Positions 1-11,177 of a DNA stretch of 64,000 bases are shown piece by piece. The stretch comes from Phlebiopsis flavidoalba. Its lineage: Eukaryota; Basidiomycota; Agaricomycetes; Polyporales; Phanerochaetaceae. Position numbers and translations under genes: made by a program. The stretch covers positions 315,001 to 379,000 of the forward strand of contig JAOCPU010000013.1 of NCBI GenBank assembly GCA_035772785.1, written 5' to 3'. The first letter of the stretch is position 1. Every line of letters starts with the position of its first letter. The notes under the pieces were generated by a model that saw only the letters and a list, made by a program, of their open reading frames with translations, was not told where the DNA came from and searched no databases.

Positions 1-830
1 CTGCCGATGGCCCTAGAAGACTCAAAGCCCTCATCCTCTTCCATGAATGGCCAAAACGTTTCGAGCCGCAGAGAGAGACTGCGACGGGCGCTCGTCTTCT
101 ACCTCCATGTCGTCGTCTATGTCCCCGTCCGCAGCTTGATCGTCGTGACACCGAGCATCATGTAAGCACCTCGCTGTTAAGACGTGTCTTTTTTGAGTCT
201 TGGGGTTTCGTCTTCCATTTCGTCATCATCCAGGGGGCAGCGTTTAGAGCGTGTTGTTCCAGGGCACCGTGGAGCGCATGTATGCGGGCGCATACATGGA
301 TGAAGAACTTGCCGAACGCACGACTGGACGGTTGATCATGAGGGAAACCGGGCCTATATGCAGGTTAGTTTTCACTTGAAGTATCTAGTAGACACGAGAA
401 TACACACATGCGATATTCCGACTCGCTCGCAGTAGTGGTTTGGCCAGATGTGCGGCGGGATTCGAGGTGGCCAGAGCGTGCTTGAGTTGGTTCTTCATCG
501 ACACCGCTTCGTAGGTTATGTTCCGAGAGAGCTGCGCACAAGGAATGTATCAGTAACCTGAGGGAGCCCCAGAGAGGCATGTTACGACGTACCTGGGGCC
601 TGACGGCGTGTTGCCGTGTGAGCTGAATGGTCGGGGCTGCCTTATGCTGTCTCGCAGCACTACCAAATGACCCCTGGAGGCCTTTAAACTACCCTGTCTG
701 GATACTACCTTCCTTCCGCTTCCGCTCGTTTGGCGGCGGCATATGCGACGTTGAATGGGCGATGATCGTGGGTCCGGGATGCCGTGTTTTCTCCTCAATA
801 GACCTGTTCAGGGTTAGTAAATACTGAGCC
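1..830. other. Unassigned sequence, possible exon fragments
   Basis: No gene could be assigned. Two short stretches look coding. On the plus strand about 260-355 reads VERMYAGAYMDEELAER followed by GRLIMRETG, and ends just before a GTTAGT-like donor site. On the minus strand about 55-150 reads an acidic peptide containing DIDDDMEVEDERPSQSL. They could be exons of genes running off the left edge. Neither resembles a family I can name. The rest of the stretch has stops in all frames. Confidence 0.25.
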
Positions 831-849
831 CCCCCCCCTCTCTCTCTTT
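829..849. repeat. Poly-C tract followed by (CT)n
   Basis: Ten consecutive C (829-838) are followed by alternating TC. This is a simple low-complexity tract, a likely site of length error in the sequence. Confidence 0.9.
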
Positions 850-1303
850 CCTCTCGAGGCCATCAGGCGCAAGTGAATTGTGCTCGTACTTGACCCCCGC
901 CGCTGCACATCCCCCCCAGCCCCCCCCCGTTTTCTCTTGGTATTGGCGGTAATGCGGGTAGAGGAGCTGAGAGACCATAGAGTGCGACCAGAATGAGAAC
1001 CGCCGTGGATAGGAGGACCAGAATGTAGTGACCAGAAAAACTGAGAGTGAACGTCGAGAAAGAAGAGCGCGGTGGTGTGATTTCGTTGTCGGTAAACGTG
1101 TCGTATTGGCCGCCGAGAATGTCGGCGGAGCCCCCCCGTCGCATGTCGTCCTGAGCGACGATGGGTGTTGAGTGACGCGACGGGCCAGGGAGCAAGAGAT
1201 TTTCGCGCCACCAAGGCTGCACGGGCGCGAAGATATGTCGGCGAGTTGGAAATCTTGATACACGTCTCTTTCCGCATCCCGCCCCCCGCGGGACAGCTCC
1301 CAC
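838..1303 (-). CDS. Hypothetical single-span membrane protein fragment
   Basis: An open minus-strand stretch encodes a polar, Arg/Ser/Pro-rich region followed by one clear hydrophobic segment, GHYILVLLSTAVLILVALYG, near residues 95-114. The region before it (DDMRRGGSADILGGQYDTF) looks like ordinary low-complexity cytosolic protein. An overlapping 326-codon frame on the same strand is Arg/Ser-rich without domain character and is probably a shadow. The true start is not clear, and the C-terminal end runs into a 10-base poly-C tract at 829-838 followed by a CT repeat. I do not recognise the family. If real, the gene would be divergent from the cytochrome b5 gene at 1757. Confidence 0.3.
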
Positions 1304-1756
1304 GCTATCTTTCTCTCATTGCACAATAGAGTGGCGCTGCTTGACACACTTGTGGCCCTATGGCACCGCACCACAACGCTGGTGGGAAAATTGGAAGAAA
1401 ACCACCGCGGCACTGGGACACTTTGCGTAACGATGCTCGTGATCATCGTCAACGCTGCAGGCGAACTCGCGCGAGCCGGGATCGCTCTGCTGTGGCTATC
1501 TGTATTGACCGACCCTGTATCGTGGGGAAGGGTTACCAATGAACGATTTGTCTTTGTGATGCTGCAAAAAACTGGTTGTAATTGTGGGCAAGTTCCGCGC
1601 AGAGCCGTGTAGCGGGTAGTCCGAGTTTCGCCACGTGGGAAATGGGCCGCTAGATATAGCGGGACGAACGCGTTGCCGCCAAATCGGACGACTCGCCTCA
1701 CACAGCCAACTTTACTTCCTCCTCCATCACCGATCCCTCCTCCCCTTCTCCTCGCC

Positions 1757-2552
1757 ATGAGGCCTCCAAAGGTTATCACCTTTGACGAACTCAAGGCCCA
1801 CGCCCACCAAGGACAACCTCTACATTCTCCTCCATGGCAAGGGTGCGTTATTCTTTCCCAACCAATTAGCGTGCGCGCGTTATACTAGCTTCTCATCCTC
1901 AGTGTACAACGTCACAAAGTTCTTGGACGAGGTTCGCGTCCCTGTACTCTTTGCAGTAATGGATTGGTAGAGCTGGACAACCTGACTCACAGACATCCTG
2001 GCTGGAGACGAGGTGATCTTGGCCGAGGCTGCCCAGTGCCGTATTGCTCCATCCGCCTCCCAGCGCCTGCCAGACATAGTCTGATATCTAAACGCTTCTA
2101 TAGGGTCAAGCCAGATGCCCCCCGGAGATGCTTTTCGAGGACGGAAGTGTGTGTTCGACCCCTCTGAAGAGGCCCGCGTGCGCTTATTATGCACCATTTG
2201 CCCTTGTGTTTTTGTGATGTCTTGACCCGATATGCTCGTTGGCGATCTTTCGAGCGAGCCTAGGGCGGGGCGTACCGTGTACATCTCACCCTCGAGCGTT
2301 TTCTATTGTTTGATCCCGCATTTACAGGAGCTCAGGTAAAGGCGTCGACAAAATCATCTGTTGCGCAAAGATCCGCAGCGGTCTAACAGCGCTGTGCAGC
2401 TAAAGGGTCAAAGTGCGTTGTATACCCTTTTTCTCCTGGCGTACCTTTGTAAGTTTTTACTAAATCAACGTCGGTCTAGTCCTGATGTACTTCTATCCCT
2501 GAACTTGGCCTTCCTCGGTGCCTACTTCGCACTATGGAGACAGGTACTCTAA
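1757..2552 (+). CDS. CYB5: Cytochrome b5-like heme-binding protein
   Basis: Small heme protein expected to donate electrons to membrane desaturases, hydroxylases and P450s on the ER. The start MRPPKVITFDELKAH is followed, after removing one extra C near 1826, by KDNLYILLHGK. A GT...AG intron at 1843-1902 restores VYNVTKFLDE. After an intervening stretch that is probably an intron, HPG and then GDEVILAEA appear about 1995-2030 with one inserted base. This matches the cytochrome b5 core, with the first axial heme histidine in HPGG. A degraded DAFED-like stretch near 2130 fits the region before the second heme histidine. Hydrophobic peptides at 2410-2550 (ALYTLFLLAYLCKF, LAFLGAYFALW) would form the C-terminal tail anchor. 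The frame changes at least three times. The family call is secure; exon structure and C-terminus are not. Confidence 0.78.
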
Positions 2553-3212
2553 CTCCAGCGGCTACACTCTACAAGAAGGCCTACCAGCCGTTTACGTGCG
2601 CCATAGCCGATCGCGTCCGCTATCGTATACGTATCATGGACCCACTTGACGTTATTTGCATGCTGTCCTACTTGCTTTAATTTGTTTCGGATTGTCTCAT
2701 ATGTCCATCTACGGTTTCGTTCTGGCTAGGACAAACCTCGCTCTGCTCTCGACAACCTACTCAACGTGGGGAACGCCGGCCTCGGATAGCTATGCAAACC
2801 GGCCGTTGATAGATTGCATAATAGATCTCCTTTGCTTCCCTCAGCGTCCTGCTTCTCTAATCGCAACTTCGGCTACGGCGCAACGAGGTCGTCAACTCTC
2901 ATGACTACAATTATCGGCACTCCGAAAGTCATGTTCATCATCACACCCAGCCATGACGCATCTCATGCATGTCATGGGAAGCAATCAGGCCTATTTACTC
3001 ATGTTTATTCTTTGCGGCCTCCCCGAACGGTCTTCGACTTGTTGGGGGCCAACTAAGGATTGCGGTACACTTCGGATCGCGGGCGCCAAAGCCCCCCCTC
3101 TCTTGCGACAGAGAGTCGGGAGACCTTTGCTCTCGACCATAACCTGGTCGTGCTGCCGCACAGTCTAGTCTTTGCACAGTCCATCTAAACATCGACTCCG
3201 ATTTCGTCGCGC
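2553..3212. other. Intergenic or unresolved coding
   Basis: About 660 bases between the cytochrome b5 tail and the TRAPPC2L start. Short open stretches exist in all plus frames (for example AYLLMFILCGLPERS near 2990), but none extends far or resembles a known family. It probably holds the 3' UTR of the first gene and the promoter of the second. Confidence 0.4.
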
Positions 3213-3846
3213 GATGCCTCCTCAGCTCCGTCTGAATGCAGTTGCCTTTGTGTCGCCTCAGAACCATCCCATACTGATTCGTACATTTTCACAACCGCGT
3301 CAAGACGAGCTGAAATACCATTACATTGCACATACGAGCCTAGATGTCATAGAGGAACGGAGTAAGCACAAGCGTCACACTCGGTTATCTTACACATTGA
3401 CTCCAAACTTTGTACGCTCAGTCGCCGCTGCGAACGCGTCAAAGTCGACCGAGTGCTACCTCGGACCCTGCTCTATGTCGAGGATGTGGCCGTGTATGGG
3501 CTACATGACTCCGCTCAAAGTAAAGATCATCATCGCACTGGAGCTTTCAGATGCAGTCGTGCGGGACGCGGACGTAGTCGCGGTACGCGCACCTTATGCC
3601 TGCATCACCCCATCGTTGACAATGAGGACGACCCTCCACGCAGATATTCAGGAGCATTCCACACCGCGTACCGTCGATCAGTGGCGAACCCGTTCCTCAG
3701 GCTTACCACGCGCTCCGGTGGACGCCGTTTCCGACCATGCTGTCCTACTCCATGGCTGGCAGCTCGCTCGGTGGAAGGGCTTTAGACGGCGCGTTGACGA
3801 AATAGGACGCGCAGCTGGCGCGGTTGTGCCAGTGACCAATGGATGA
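3213..3846 (+). CDS. TCA17: TRAPP complex subunit 2-like protein (TRAPPC2L/Tca17)
   Basis: Longin-fold subunit of the TRAPP tethering complexes, which act as Rab GEFs in ER-Golgi and endosomal traffic. The protein starts MPPQLRLNAVAFVSPQNHPI and continues with KYHYIAHTSLDVIEER, both hallmarks of the family. After an intron-like interruption near 3360-3445 the conserved core reappears split across three plus frames: ECYLG, YVEDVAVYG, YMTPLKVKIIIALELSDAVV, and finally AFHTAYRRSVANPFLRL. These follow one another in family order. The last helix ends near 3700; the remaining 45 or so residues are not diagnostic, so the stop at 3846 is tentative. Frameshifts separate each block. It lies tail to tail with the RTP1/TANGO6-like gene that starts at 7719 on the other strand. 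Confidence 0.86.
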
Positions 3847-4134
3847 ACGAGTGTGTTATAATTGCTGATATGTGAGTGCCCGAGCAACTTGACAGGTCCA
3901 GGCCGCCCGTTCGAGACAGCGGCTCGTAGCCTTTGAAACTGTCTCGGACGGGTGCTATATACTCTCTGTGGTCAGAGTGTGTATTCTTAATTGGGACCCA
4001 GATCGAACAGGCCTTCTTATTGACTCAGCTTGTTCAAGATCACGATAGCTGGGACAGATACGGGGTCGACAGCTCATAATTTAACGAAGTCGTTTTGGAA
4101 GACAGTGTATCCTTACATCTCGCACGTAATTTAT

Positions 4135-7100
4135 TCAACAAATCCCAACATTGCTTCTGCCAAGCCATCCCAGCCCCTCCAATGTCTCCTTTGCCATGAC
4201 CCGCACCACGAAATCTGCGTCTGTGGCAGCAACGTAACCCACAATCGTCTTCGCTCTTCTCATAAGTTCGCCCGGGAGAACGTAGACCGCCCTCGTGGAT
4301 ACATCTTCGAGCTGTGCCACGAAGGCCTCGTAAGAAGCGAAAGGAAGTACAAACGCTGAGCGCCGCAATGTCGGAACCTTTGGGTCCTTCGTTGTTGGCT
4401 GATACTCTCCTGAATCCTGCTTGTCGATTTGCGGCTTCTCGCCACTTGCCCCATCCGCCCACAGATGGCTCGTCCTTTTCTGGGGCCGACCGCCACTCTG
4501 ATCTGCTCAGTCACTACGACCGACTCCACTTGCAAGAGATCAAGCATTGCCGCAACTGAATCAACAGCATATGGCAGGACAGCCAACCGCACTGGTGTGT
4601 GCACATTGCGCGAGCAATGATAGAGCCGACTGTGCGCAACGCAGTGGCAGATGCGACGCCCTTACCACCCCGAACAGCGGCGGGATCAGCAAGTTCCCTG
4701 AGCCTCGCGTGAGTGACGGCAGTTCAAACACAGCAAGATCTATATTAGACGTACCGTAACTCGGAAGCGCATCCCCGCATCGCTTGATGACTTGGCCCAA
4801 TGCTTCTCCGATGCGCGTCCGCGTGTCGAGGTCAAGCTGCGTCAGAGTACTTCCCGCGAGTCCGTCAAGCCCCTTCGAGAAACGCGTCCACCAGAGTCTT
4901 GAGCACATCCTTGCCGAATCCGTCTACCATTGCAGCGAGACCTTGTACCGCATTAAGGAATATGTACGAGTCGTCATCTTGCAAAGACTGCAGAAATATG
5001 GATAGGATGCCCGGGATGAGCGCGCGATCGATTTCGGGCTCCTTCAAAGAGCCGTTGTCCTGGGGGCGTGAAGAAACAAGCTGGCGCAGGAGAAGCAAAC
5101 CCATGGGCGCGGACAGGCAGGATGGGGTCCTGAAGTAACTTGAGAGCCTTCTGGTAGGTTTCCTGTGGGCTCTCGCCACCCCTCGTTCGAGGCACCCTTC
5201 GATATTTTGTGAGACGGACGAGCTCGCCATTGCGCGCAGTGAGGACCATTCTAGCCCTCCCTGGCCAGCAGTTTTATCACTTCCGAAGACTCTTTCGCGA
5301 GAGATCTCTCTCCAGCAGAGGGAATACGTCGTCGAGAATCGTGGGCCGTTTTGTTGCGTTTAAATTGGGGTTGGCTGTGCACTTGGTGAGCCGAGAGGTC
5401 TACCATGCTAGCACCAGGACGTACCTTTTCAAGAACTGATAACAAGAGGGTCAACGCAGTAGAGGTCATTTCGTCGTCGGAACCCTCTTGAGGTATTGAT
5501 GGCTCATCCTCATCGTCGCTGTGTCGCCTTCCTGTTCAAAGATCCTCATAAACGTCCCCTGTGTCGACGATTTCTCCAAATCTTCCAGCTTCAAATCCTT
5601 TTGTTTGCTGTATGGGGTTGGGGCTGTGCGCAGCTGTACTCTTCTGTTGTGACGTCTGCAGTGCGTGCTTGATAAACGACAAAAATATGATCGGGCTTCT
5701 TCAATATATCCAGAGAAGAATCGCCGGCAGACAGTTTGAATTCTGCATCTGTTATGACAAGTTGCAGATACAGCAAGGTCCTAGCCATAAATTTCAGTTT
5801 GAGCATGTCTAATAGGTCCAATAGCGGCATACCGCAGCGGATCTGCGTCCCTCGCCGCTTTACATTCGCGATAGGCGTCCAGAAGCCTAACGAAACAGCT
5901 CCGAGGCAATGTCCGAGCGATCGAGGGATTTCAAAAACGCAACAAAATGAGCTGGATCGGGACGCAGGTTCAATAGATTGGCATTCAAGTCGAACTCCCC
6001 CGCTTCTTCGGCACGTTGAAGATCCTCAGGGGGTGAACAGGGACAGCTGATCCAGACCGTCGGTCCTGGACGCAACTTCAGTTATAGCAGTATAGTCAAA
6101 GAGAGCGCAGCTTACGGTTCCACCCTGGCGATGTCACCCCAGAATGTTGACGCGCCCATTCGCCACCCTCCCCGTCTACAATCATCCAGAGCGTGTGGCC
6201 AGTCCCTCGACTGTGTCCGCCAACCTTCCCCATGTCCTCAATAACCCGCGACGTGAACCGTGGTCTTTTGAGCTGGGTCCGAGGTTTTCACGGATTCCAG
6301 AGCTGATGACAGCGCATATAGCGAAGGAATGATGAGCGTGAGGAGGCTCGATATCAAGGAGGGTGACGGATCAGTGTTGGTGAGCAGTATCTGGAGGGTA
6401 CGGGACGCCGCCCCGCTGGGGTGTGAGAGTGTTTGGCCTGGCGGCCGTGGTGTCACTCGATTGCAGCTGCGGCGTGATATGCAAGAAAGGCTGCTGTAGG
6501 GCTGGTAGAAGGATACGGCTGGCATGGGGACGAGCGTTGTCTTGAGACATCATTCGCGATAGTGTGAAGGCGGCAGCGCGCAAATGTGCCGGCGGAACCT
6601 CTTCATCGGCTGATAGGAGCGAGAGCAGCTGGTAGATAATGTTGTTGAAGTATTGCTAATAGTATGTGAGCACCACGAGCCAATTTGTCAACCGCATAAA
6701 CAGCATACGTCTGGGTCAATCCCAACAGGCGGAGACTTGAGCAAGTTGGACACGCTCTCCAGTTTCTCTCCAATGGTAGTCATCATCCCCTGCCATAAAT
6801 ATCCTCTTCGGCAAAGAGGGCGATGACAAGAGTCCTCGTACGTACGCCATCACGCCGCATTATTTTGCCTGCCCATGAGGAAGACACAGGTTTTGCGCAC
6901 ATAAGGCAGAGAGGATGGGTCAGAGAGAATGCCACTGAGAGCAGTCACGCTCCGAGAGACGGGAAGCCTTCAAATGATGTTAGAGTCGCCCTATGAACAA
7001 GTGTTTGAGTACTGACATACTGACGAGACGGATGACGGGAGGTCGCAACTCGTCCACCGGGAGAACAGACTCACTGGACAGCAGCTTTGGTAGCCATCCT

Positions 7101-7719
7101 AACACAAGACACGGTTTCAGCAGATCCGCGAGATGACTCTCGAGGATGGCCGAGGTAATATGTGTTGGAGTAAGATGACCTTGAGTGTCAGGCTGGAAGA
7201 ATAGTCGAGATGAGTCGCCTGAGAGTAGAAACGAGTGTTTTTACAGTCTTCCGGTACGCTAGTGAGATCGATTATATTGACTTCCGTCCGCCTTCGCCCT
7301 CCAGGAGTGGTGATAGGAATCGACGCTGTAACGCGTTCCAAGAGGGGCTCGACAGTCCATCTGAAGACCAAAGATAACAAGGTACGAAGCTGTGAAAGGT
7401 CCCGTGTGCCAATAAACTCTTCTGAAGAGTTTGACCTCCACGCCTGATGTCTGAGATTCTGGATTCTGGGTATGTGGCGCTCGCGTTTCAGCAGCCTCTG
7501 AACTTCCTCTACAACGTAGAGTGCCTCCTGAGATGTCCTTTGTTGTACGTTCTCCAGGGAAGCTGTAAGTCCATCGGGAGTTTCCTTGCCCAAGACCGCG
7601 TAATATTGGGAAAGCCGAGAGACCAAGACCCCGTGAAGCGCTTTTTGGCCCTCAGACTTCGTGGATCCTACCAGAATGGAGCCACGGTTCAGCGCAGAGA
7701 CCAGCGCATCGCTTTGCAT
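4135..7719 (-). CDS. RTP1: RTP1/TANGO6-family HEAT-repeat protein
   Basis: Yeast Rtp1 helps assemble and import RNA polymerase II; the metazoan relative is TANGO6. The minus strand carries a long alpha-helical protein with HEAT character from MQSDALVSALNRGSILVG (7719) down to GWLGRSNVGIC (4135). The C-terminal third is diagnostic: RAHGLLLLRQLVSSRPQ, IPGILSIFLQSLQDDDSYIF, LNAVQGLAAMVDGFGKDVL, TRTRIGEALGQVIKRCGDAL, SHLPLRCAQSALSLLAQCA and VGYVAATDADFVVRVMAKE follow the order of the two conserved Rtp1 C-terminal regions. The N-terminal half (for example GAASRTLQILLTNTDPSPSL at 6.3-6.5 kb) is helical but less conserved. Several introns and many one-base shifts break the frame. Length, about 1,000 residues, suits the family. 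Assignment rests mainly on the C-terminal region. Confidence 0.72.
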
Positions 7720-8317
7720 TGTTTCACTTGCGACGAGAACGAAGGCTAGAAGCAGGACTATTGCAATAATAAAAACCGAGAGGAGGAATGACGACCGTTA
7801 GACCGAGGAAAACCTGAGGACAACCAGCGCTACACATCGCGTCTCGGAGTTTGCCGAATGTTTCAGTATGTTGACGCCACGAAGATGATGGCGGCATCTC
7901 CCGCGGCTATATCATCAGTGTCGAGTCAGTTCACCAAACCACCCTTGGTACTGATTCTCATGGTGAACACCTTATATGAAGCGAGCCAATTGACAAGAAG
8001 ACAACAGCTAACAGCAATCAGTCATTGTCAGCTTACGAATCGGTATCATGGCGGGGCTCCCACACATGCAATAGAGTTCAACTTTACTGCGCACATTCTC
8101 CTTTACGAGGCAGACCGTCAATTCTCATCATCACGGGGGAGGTTCTAGATTGGGCTAAAAGAAGAACGAACAATTATAACAATCTGGCACTGCGGAGGAG
8201 CTCGCAACTCGAACTATAAGCATCCCCCTCCGAGTCTCCCTCCCTCGCTGACGCGTCCAAGTCAGTCTCATGCTCTCCCATCTACAAGAACTTGTTTACT
8301 GACGGTGGTCTACCTAG
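7720..8317. other. Divergent promoter region, unresolved
   Basis: This stretch lies between the start of the RTP1/TANGO6-like gene (minus) and the lectin gene (plus). A plus-strand open stretch at 7858-8148 (MFQYVDATKMMAASP...) has no recognisable domain. It could be an upstream lectin exon, but the strongest lectin similarity begins only after 8460. Its role is undecided. Confidence 0.35.
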
Positions 8318-9326
8318 ATGCGCTCGACTGGGCTTCAAGAGAAATCCGAATCCATGGTGTCTTTGGATCAATCCGAGGGGACCCCCACTGGCAGTGAGAA
8401 GACTCTCATCGTCAATGAGAAGACTCTGACTGGCAGTGAGGAGTCTCTCGCCGGCAACGATTTCATTGAGACGACTAGGTGGCGAATTCGACACCCACAG
8501 CGTGCGGTCTCCAGGAGATCCTCAATCATGTCACACCACAGGCGTCGCCATGGTTTAGAGTCACCAACAACACCACACCGCCCACCGTTTTGCTCGGTCT
8601 TCACATGATCGACCTTGATGTCGTCCGCATCGCCGCAGAGCTTCGAAGCGTAGCAGATGACAGTGCGCGAGTCATGATGCAATCCTTGGGACGGTAGCAT
8701 ACACTGGGCTAGTGGGAGCAACTGGCTGAAGATCCCTGCGAGAGACCGTGATATCGAATACGGCTTATATGACACACCTCAACCGACGCCGAGTGGTCCA
8801 CCTCGCAAACAACGCACATCCCGCCACAATCGCACTTCTCACACGCACATACCCCTACCCACCGCGTGTGACCGTCTGGCTCTCCACAATCATTAAAACG
8901 CCGCCCCCAAATGCCGCCTGCCGCATCGCCGTCACCGCGCAGAACGTGGAAGCGGGCGGCTTCACTCTACACCTCGACACCTGGGCGGACTCGCAGCTCG
9001 CAGGCGCAGTCGTCACATGGCTCGCGTACCCCGCGCACCGAAGCGACCTGCACGGCGGCACATTCAGCACGGACGACGTGCGCCCCCCGACGGATCCGCG
9101 CCGCGACAACGCGGGGCGCGTCGCGTTCTGGGGCGCACGCTTCGCGCGTCCGCCGCGCGTGTTTTTCGCGCTGAATAAGCTCGAGATGGCGCACACCACG
9201 AACGCGCGGGTGCATGTGCGTACGAAAAATATTACGGCGACGGGCATGGACTGGCGCGCGGATGCGTGGTATGATACACTCATTCACCAAGTTGGAGTGT
9301 CGTTCTTGGCTATTGCGGATACCTGA
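8318..9326 (+). CDS. H-type lectin with three tandem modules
   Basis: H-type lectins are small beta-sandwich domains that bind GalNAc-type sugars; in fungi they occur alone or in tandem. The protein begins with a Thr/Ser/Glu-rich stretch built on repeats of TGSEKTL/TGSEESL. Module 1 (about 8465-8750) shows GEFDTHSVRS, TPPTVLLGLHMIDLDVVR and WLKIPAR across shifted frames. Module 2 (about 8760-9045) contains YPPRVTVWLSTI and the signature GGFTLHLDTWADSQ, ending TWLAYP. Module 3 (9050-9326) has GTFSTDDVRPP, ARPPRVFFALNKLEMAHT and TGMDWRADAWYD, ending VSFLAIADT and a stop. Modules 2 and 3 are one uninterrupted frame; module 1 carries at least two indels. No signal peptide is visible, so a cytosolic defence-type lectin is plausible by analogy. 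Start chosen at the first Met of the open frame. Confidence 0.85.
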
Positions 9327-9848
9327 AGCGCTATAACCGGAGAGTTAAACGTCTGTATTCGTATGCTTGAAGTATCCAATGCTACTGACGCAAACAATCA
9401 GGCCGATAGGTAGTCCCGGGCCTGTACTAGGGTTAGCAACAGTGCGCGGCCGTGACAAATATCTGCTGTTGACCGTACGTATACATGATAGGGATCAGGA
9501 TGTGATTGTAGATACCCTAGAATACAAATCAACTCAGGAGCGTCCCACAATTGGTGCTGCGCCACATAACAACAATAATAATGCGAGCTGTAGTCCTGCC
9601 TACTCTCAGATAGTTCGATGAGACACTCTAAGGTGGCAAATAGAGGCGCGGCAGGGCAGGACGTGTCGCAGTAAGAAGACGGTAATGTACGAGATCGACC
9701 GGACAATGGAGTACTTGACGGAACGCTCGGAAGGGGAGGGAAAGGCGTGGGATGCCGAACGGATGATGATAGGAAATAGGACAGGATATGGGGGTCGTCA
9801 AGATATGAGATGGATAGTACAGGTGCTGACGAGACGCAGTGTGCGGCT
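9327..9848. other. Intergenic, lectin 3' end to membrane-protein 3' end
   Basis: About 520 bases between two convergent genes. Open stretches on both strands (9367-9621 plus, 9398-9895 minus) lack domain character. An AACAACAATAATAAT run at about 9569-9583 is the only low-complexity element. No gene seen. Confidence 0.45.
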
Positions 9849-10947
9849 TCATATTGACTGATTCTCAGCGGTTTCCGTCGACCGGTGGCGTCCATGGCTC
9901 TTGGTCATCGATCTTGAGGCACGGTGGTGGTGGGCGTGCGAATGCGAGTGGTGTCGGTGGTGCTTTCGCGGCGGCGAAGGCGGGAACCACGCCTCGCGCA
10001 TACCCATTCCGTGTCCCTCTTCGATCGAGACCCGTCCGAGGGGTACGGGCGCATACACCATCACACTCTCGGCGCGCCCGTCCGCAGCGTCGTCGTAGCT
10101 AACGTCATGCGCTCTTGCCGCAGCCTTCTCGTCAAATTGTGATGTGTGGAACGATGGGTGGCTGGGGGATGTTGGGGGTGGGGAGAAGATAGATGCGCTC
10201 GAGCGGCATCGACTGAGCTTCAGCGGGAGTATACCACGGCGGGCAGCCGAGGTTCGCGTTCCGCAGTTGGCTGTGGTACTTGGAAAGAGCGAGGACAAAG
10301 TGCACCTACACGGAGTAGCGGCCGAGTGAGCGCGGGTAAGAGACGATATGCAACGCACACGACTCACCTTGACGACGACAAAACACCATATACATCGCAA
10401 TCAAGAGCACAATTCCCTTCTCAAACCAGTATTCGCAGTTCTCCAAATCCAACCCAGATTCGGCAACTTCTCGGAGGAGCTCTGGTTGGCGTCCAAGCTC
10501 GTCGCAGACAGATGCTTTCAGGGTTGCAGATGATGAAGAGAAAGAAAGGTATGACAAAGTCAGGGCAGACATCATCATGAAAAGGAGGTCTGCGATGGTG
10601 TAGTCGCGGAAAATCGCACATAGCTTAGCGAGTTCTGTGAACGACGGGTTGTCTTTGTCAGTGTCCTGTCAAGTCCGTGTTATCAAACAAAAACGCACTC
10701 GTACGATTCCAACGAATCCTATGATGCTTGCTGTTGCTGCAATCACGAAATAGAGGGTACACATTCCCCCAGAGGAGGTGAAGGGGGTCGATAATGGTGG
10801 GGAATGTGCTGGTGTCATCGACACCGCTGAAATCCCAACGAAGAGCCCGCCAGGATTAGAAGAAATGGCCGCAGGGCGCAGAGCAGATTTGAAGAGCGCG
10901 CTCAGGAGCGAGGCGCATAGCGTGATGGATCTGTAAGGCAAAGACAT
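9849..10947 (-). CDS. Multi-span membrane protein with histidine-rich tail
   Basis: The minus-strand gene starts MSLPYRSITLCASLLSALFK, with a first hydrophobic segment. Next come LYFVIAATASIIGFVGIVR (TM2) and an intron. Then follow DYTIADLLFMMMSALTLSYL (TM3), an extracellular or lumenal-like loop with a few cysteines (KASVCDELGRQPELL, LDLENCEYWFEKG), and IVLLIAMYMVFVVVKVHFVL (TM4). This four-span order with a Cys-containing loop between TM3 and TM4 is tetraspanin-like, but no CCG motif is seen. The tail is Pro-rich (CPPWYTPAEAQ) and ends with an unusual His/Arg/Ser cluster, KHHRHHSHSHAHHH, before the stop at 9849. One frameshift near 10140 separates the membrane part from the tail. I recognise it only as a fungal hypothetical type. 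The His cluster could bind metal; that is inference. Confidence 0.55.
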
Positions 10948-11177
10948 GTGTGTTAGACGGCTTCTGGCAACGTGCGGGTGGGGTGTTCAGAGAGAGTGAC
11001 AGAGGGGACGGGGAACATGACACGGCGAAAGGAAAAGAGCGTGTGGCGAGAAAGAGCAAGGCAGGGTGCGCCGGCTCGCGCGGGGAACACGGGCCGCTCG
11101 GCATCTCTCCCATCTGCTCTCGGCCGCCTGCACCGTCCAACTGCACCCTCTTGACTTCCATCTGTCGATTTGCAACA
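10948..11177. promoter_or_regulatory. Divergent upstream region
   Basis: About 230 bases separate the minus-strand membrane-protein start from a plus-strand open stretch beginning at 11178. Any regulatory sites for both would lie here. No specific motif could be defended. Confidence 0.3.

Noticed and set aside
814..1794. 326-codon minus-strand open frame
   Set aside because: Overlaps the cytochrome b5 start on the opposite strand, is Arg/Ser-rich and shows no domain. Best explained as a shadow frame.
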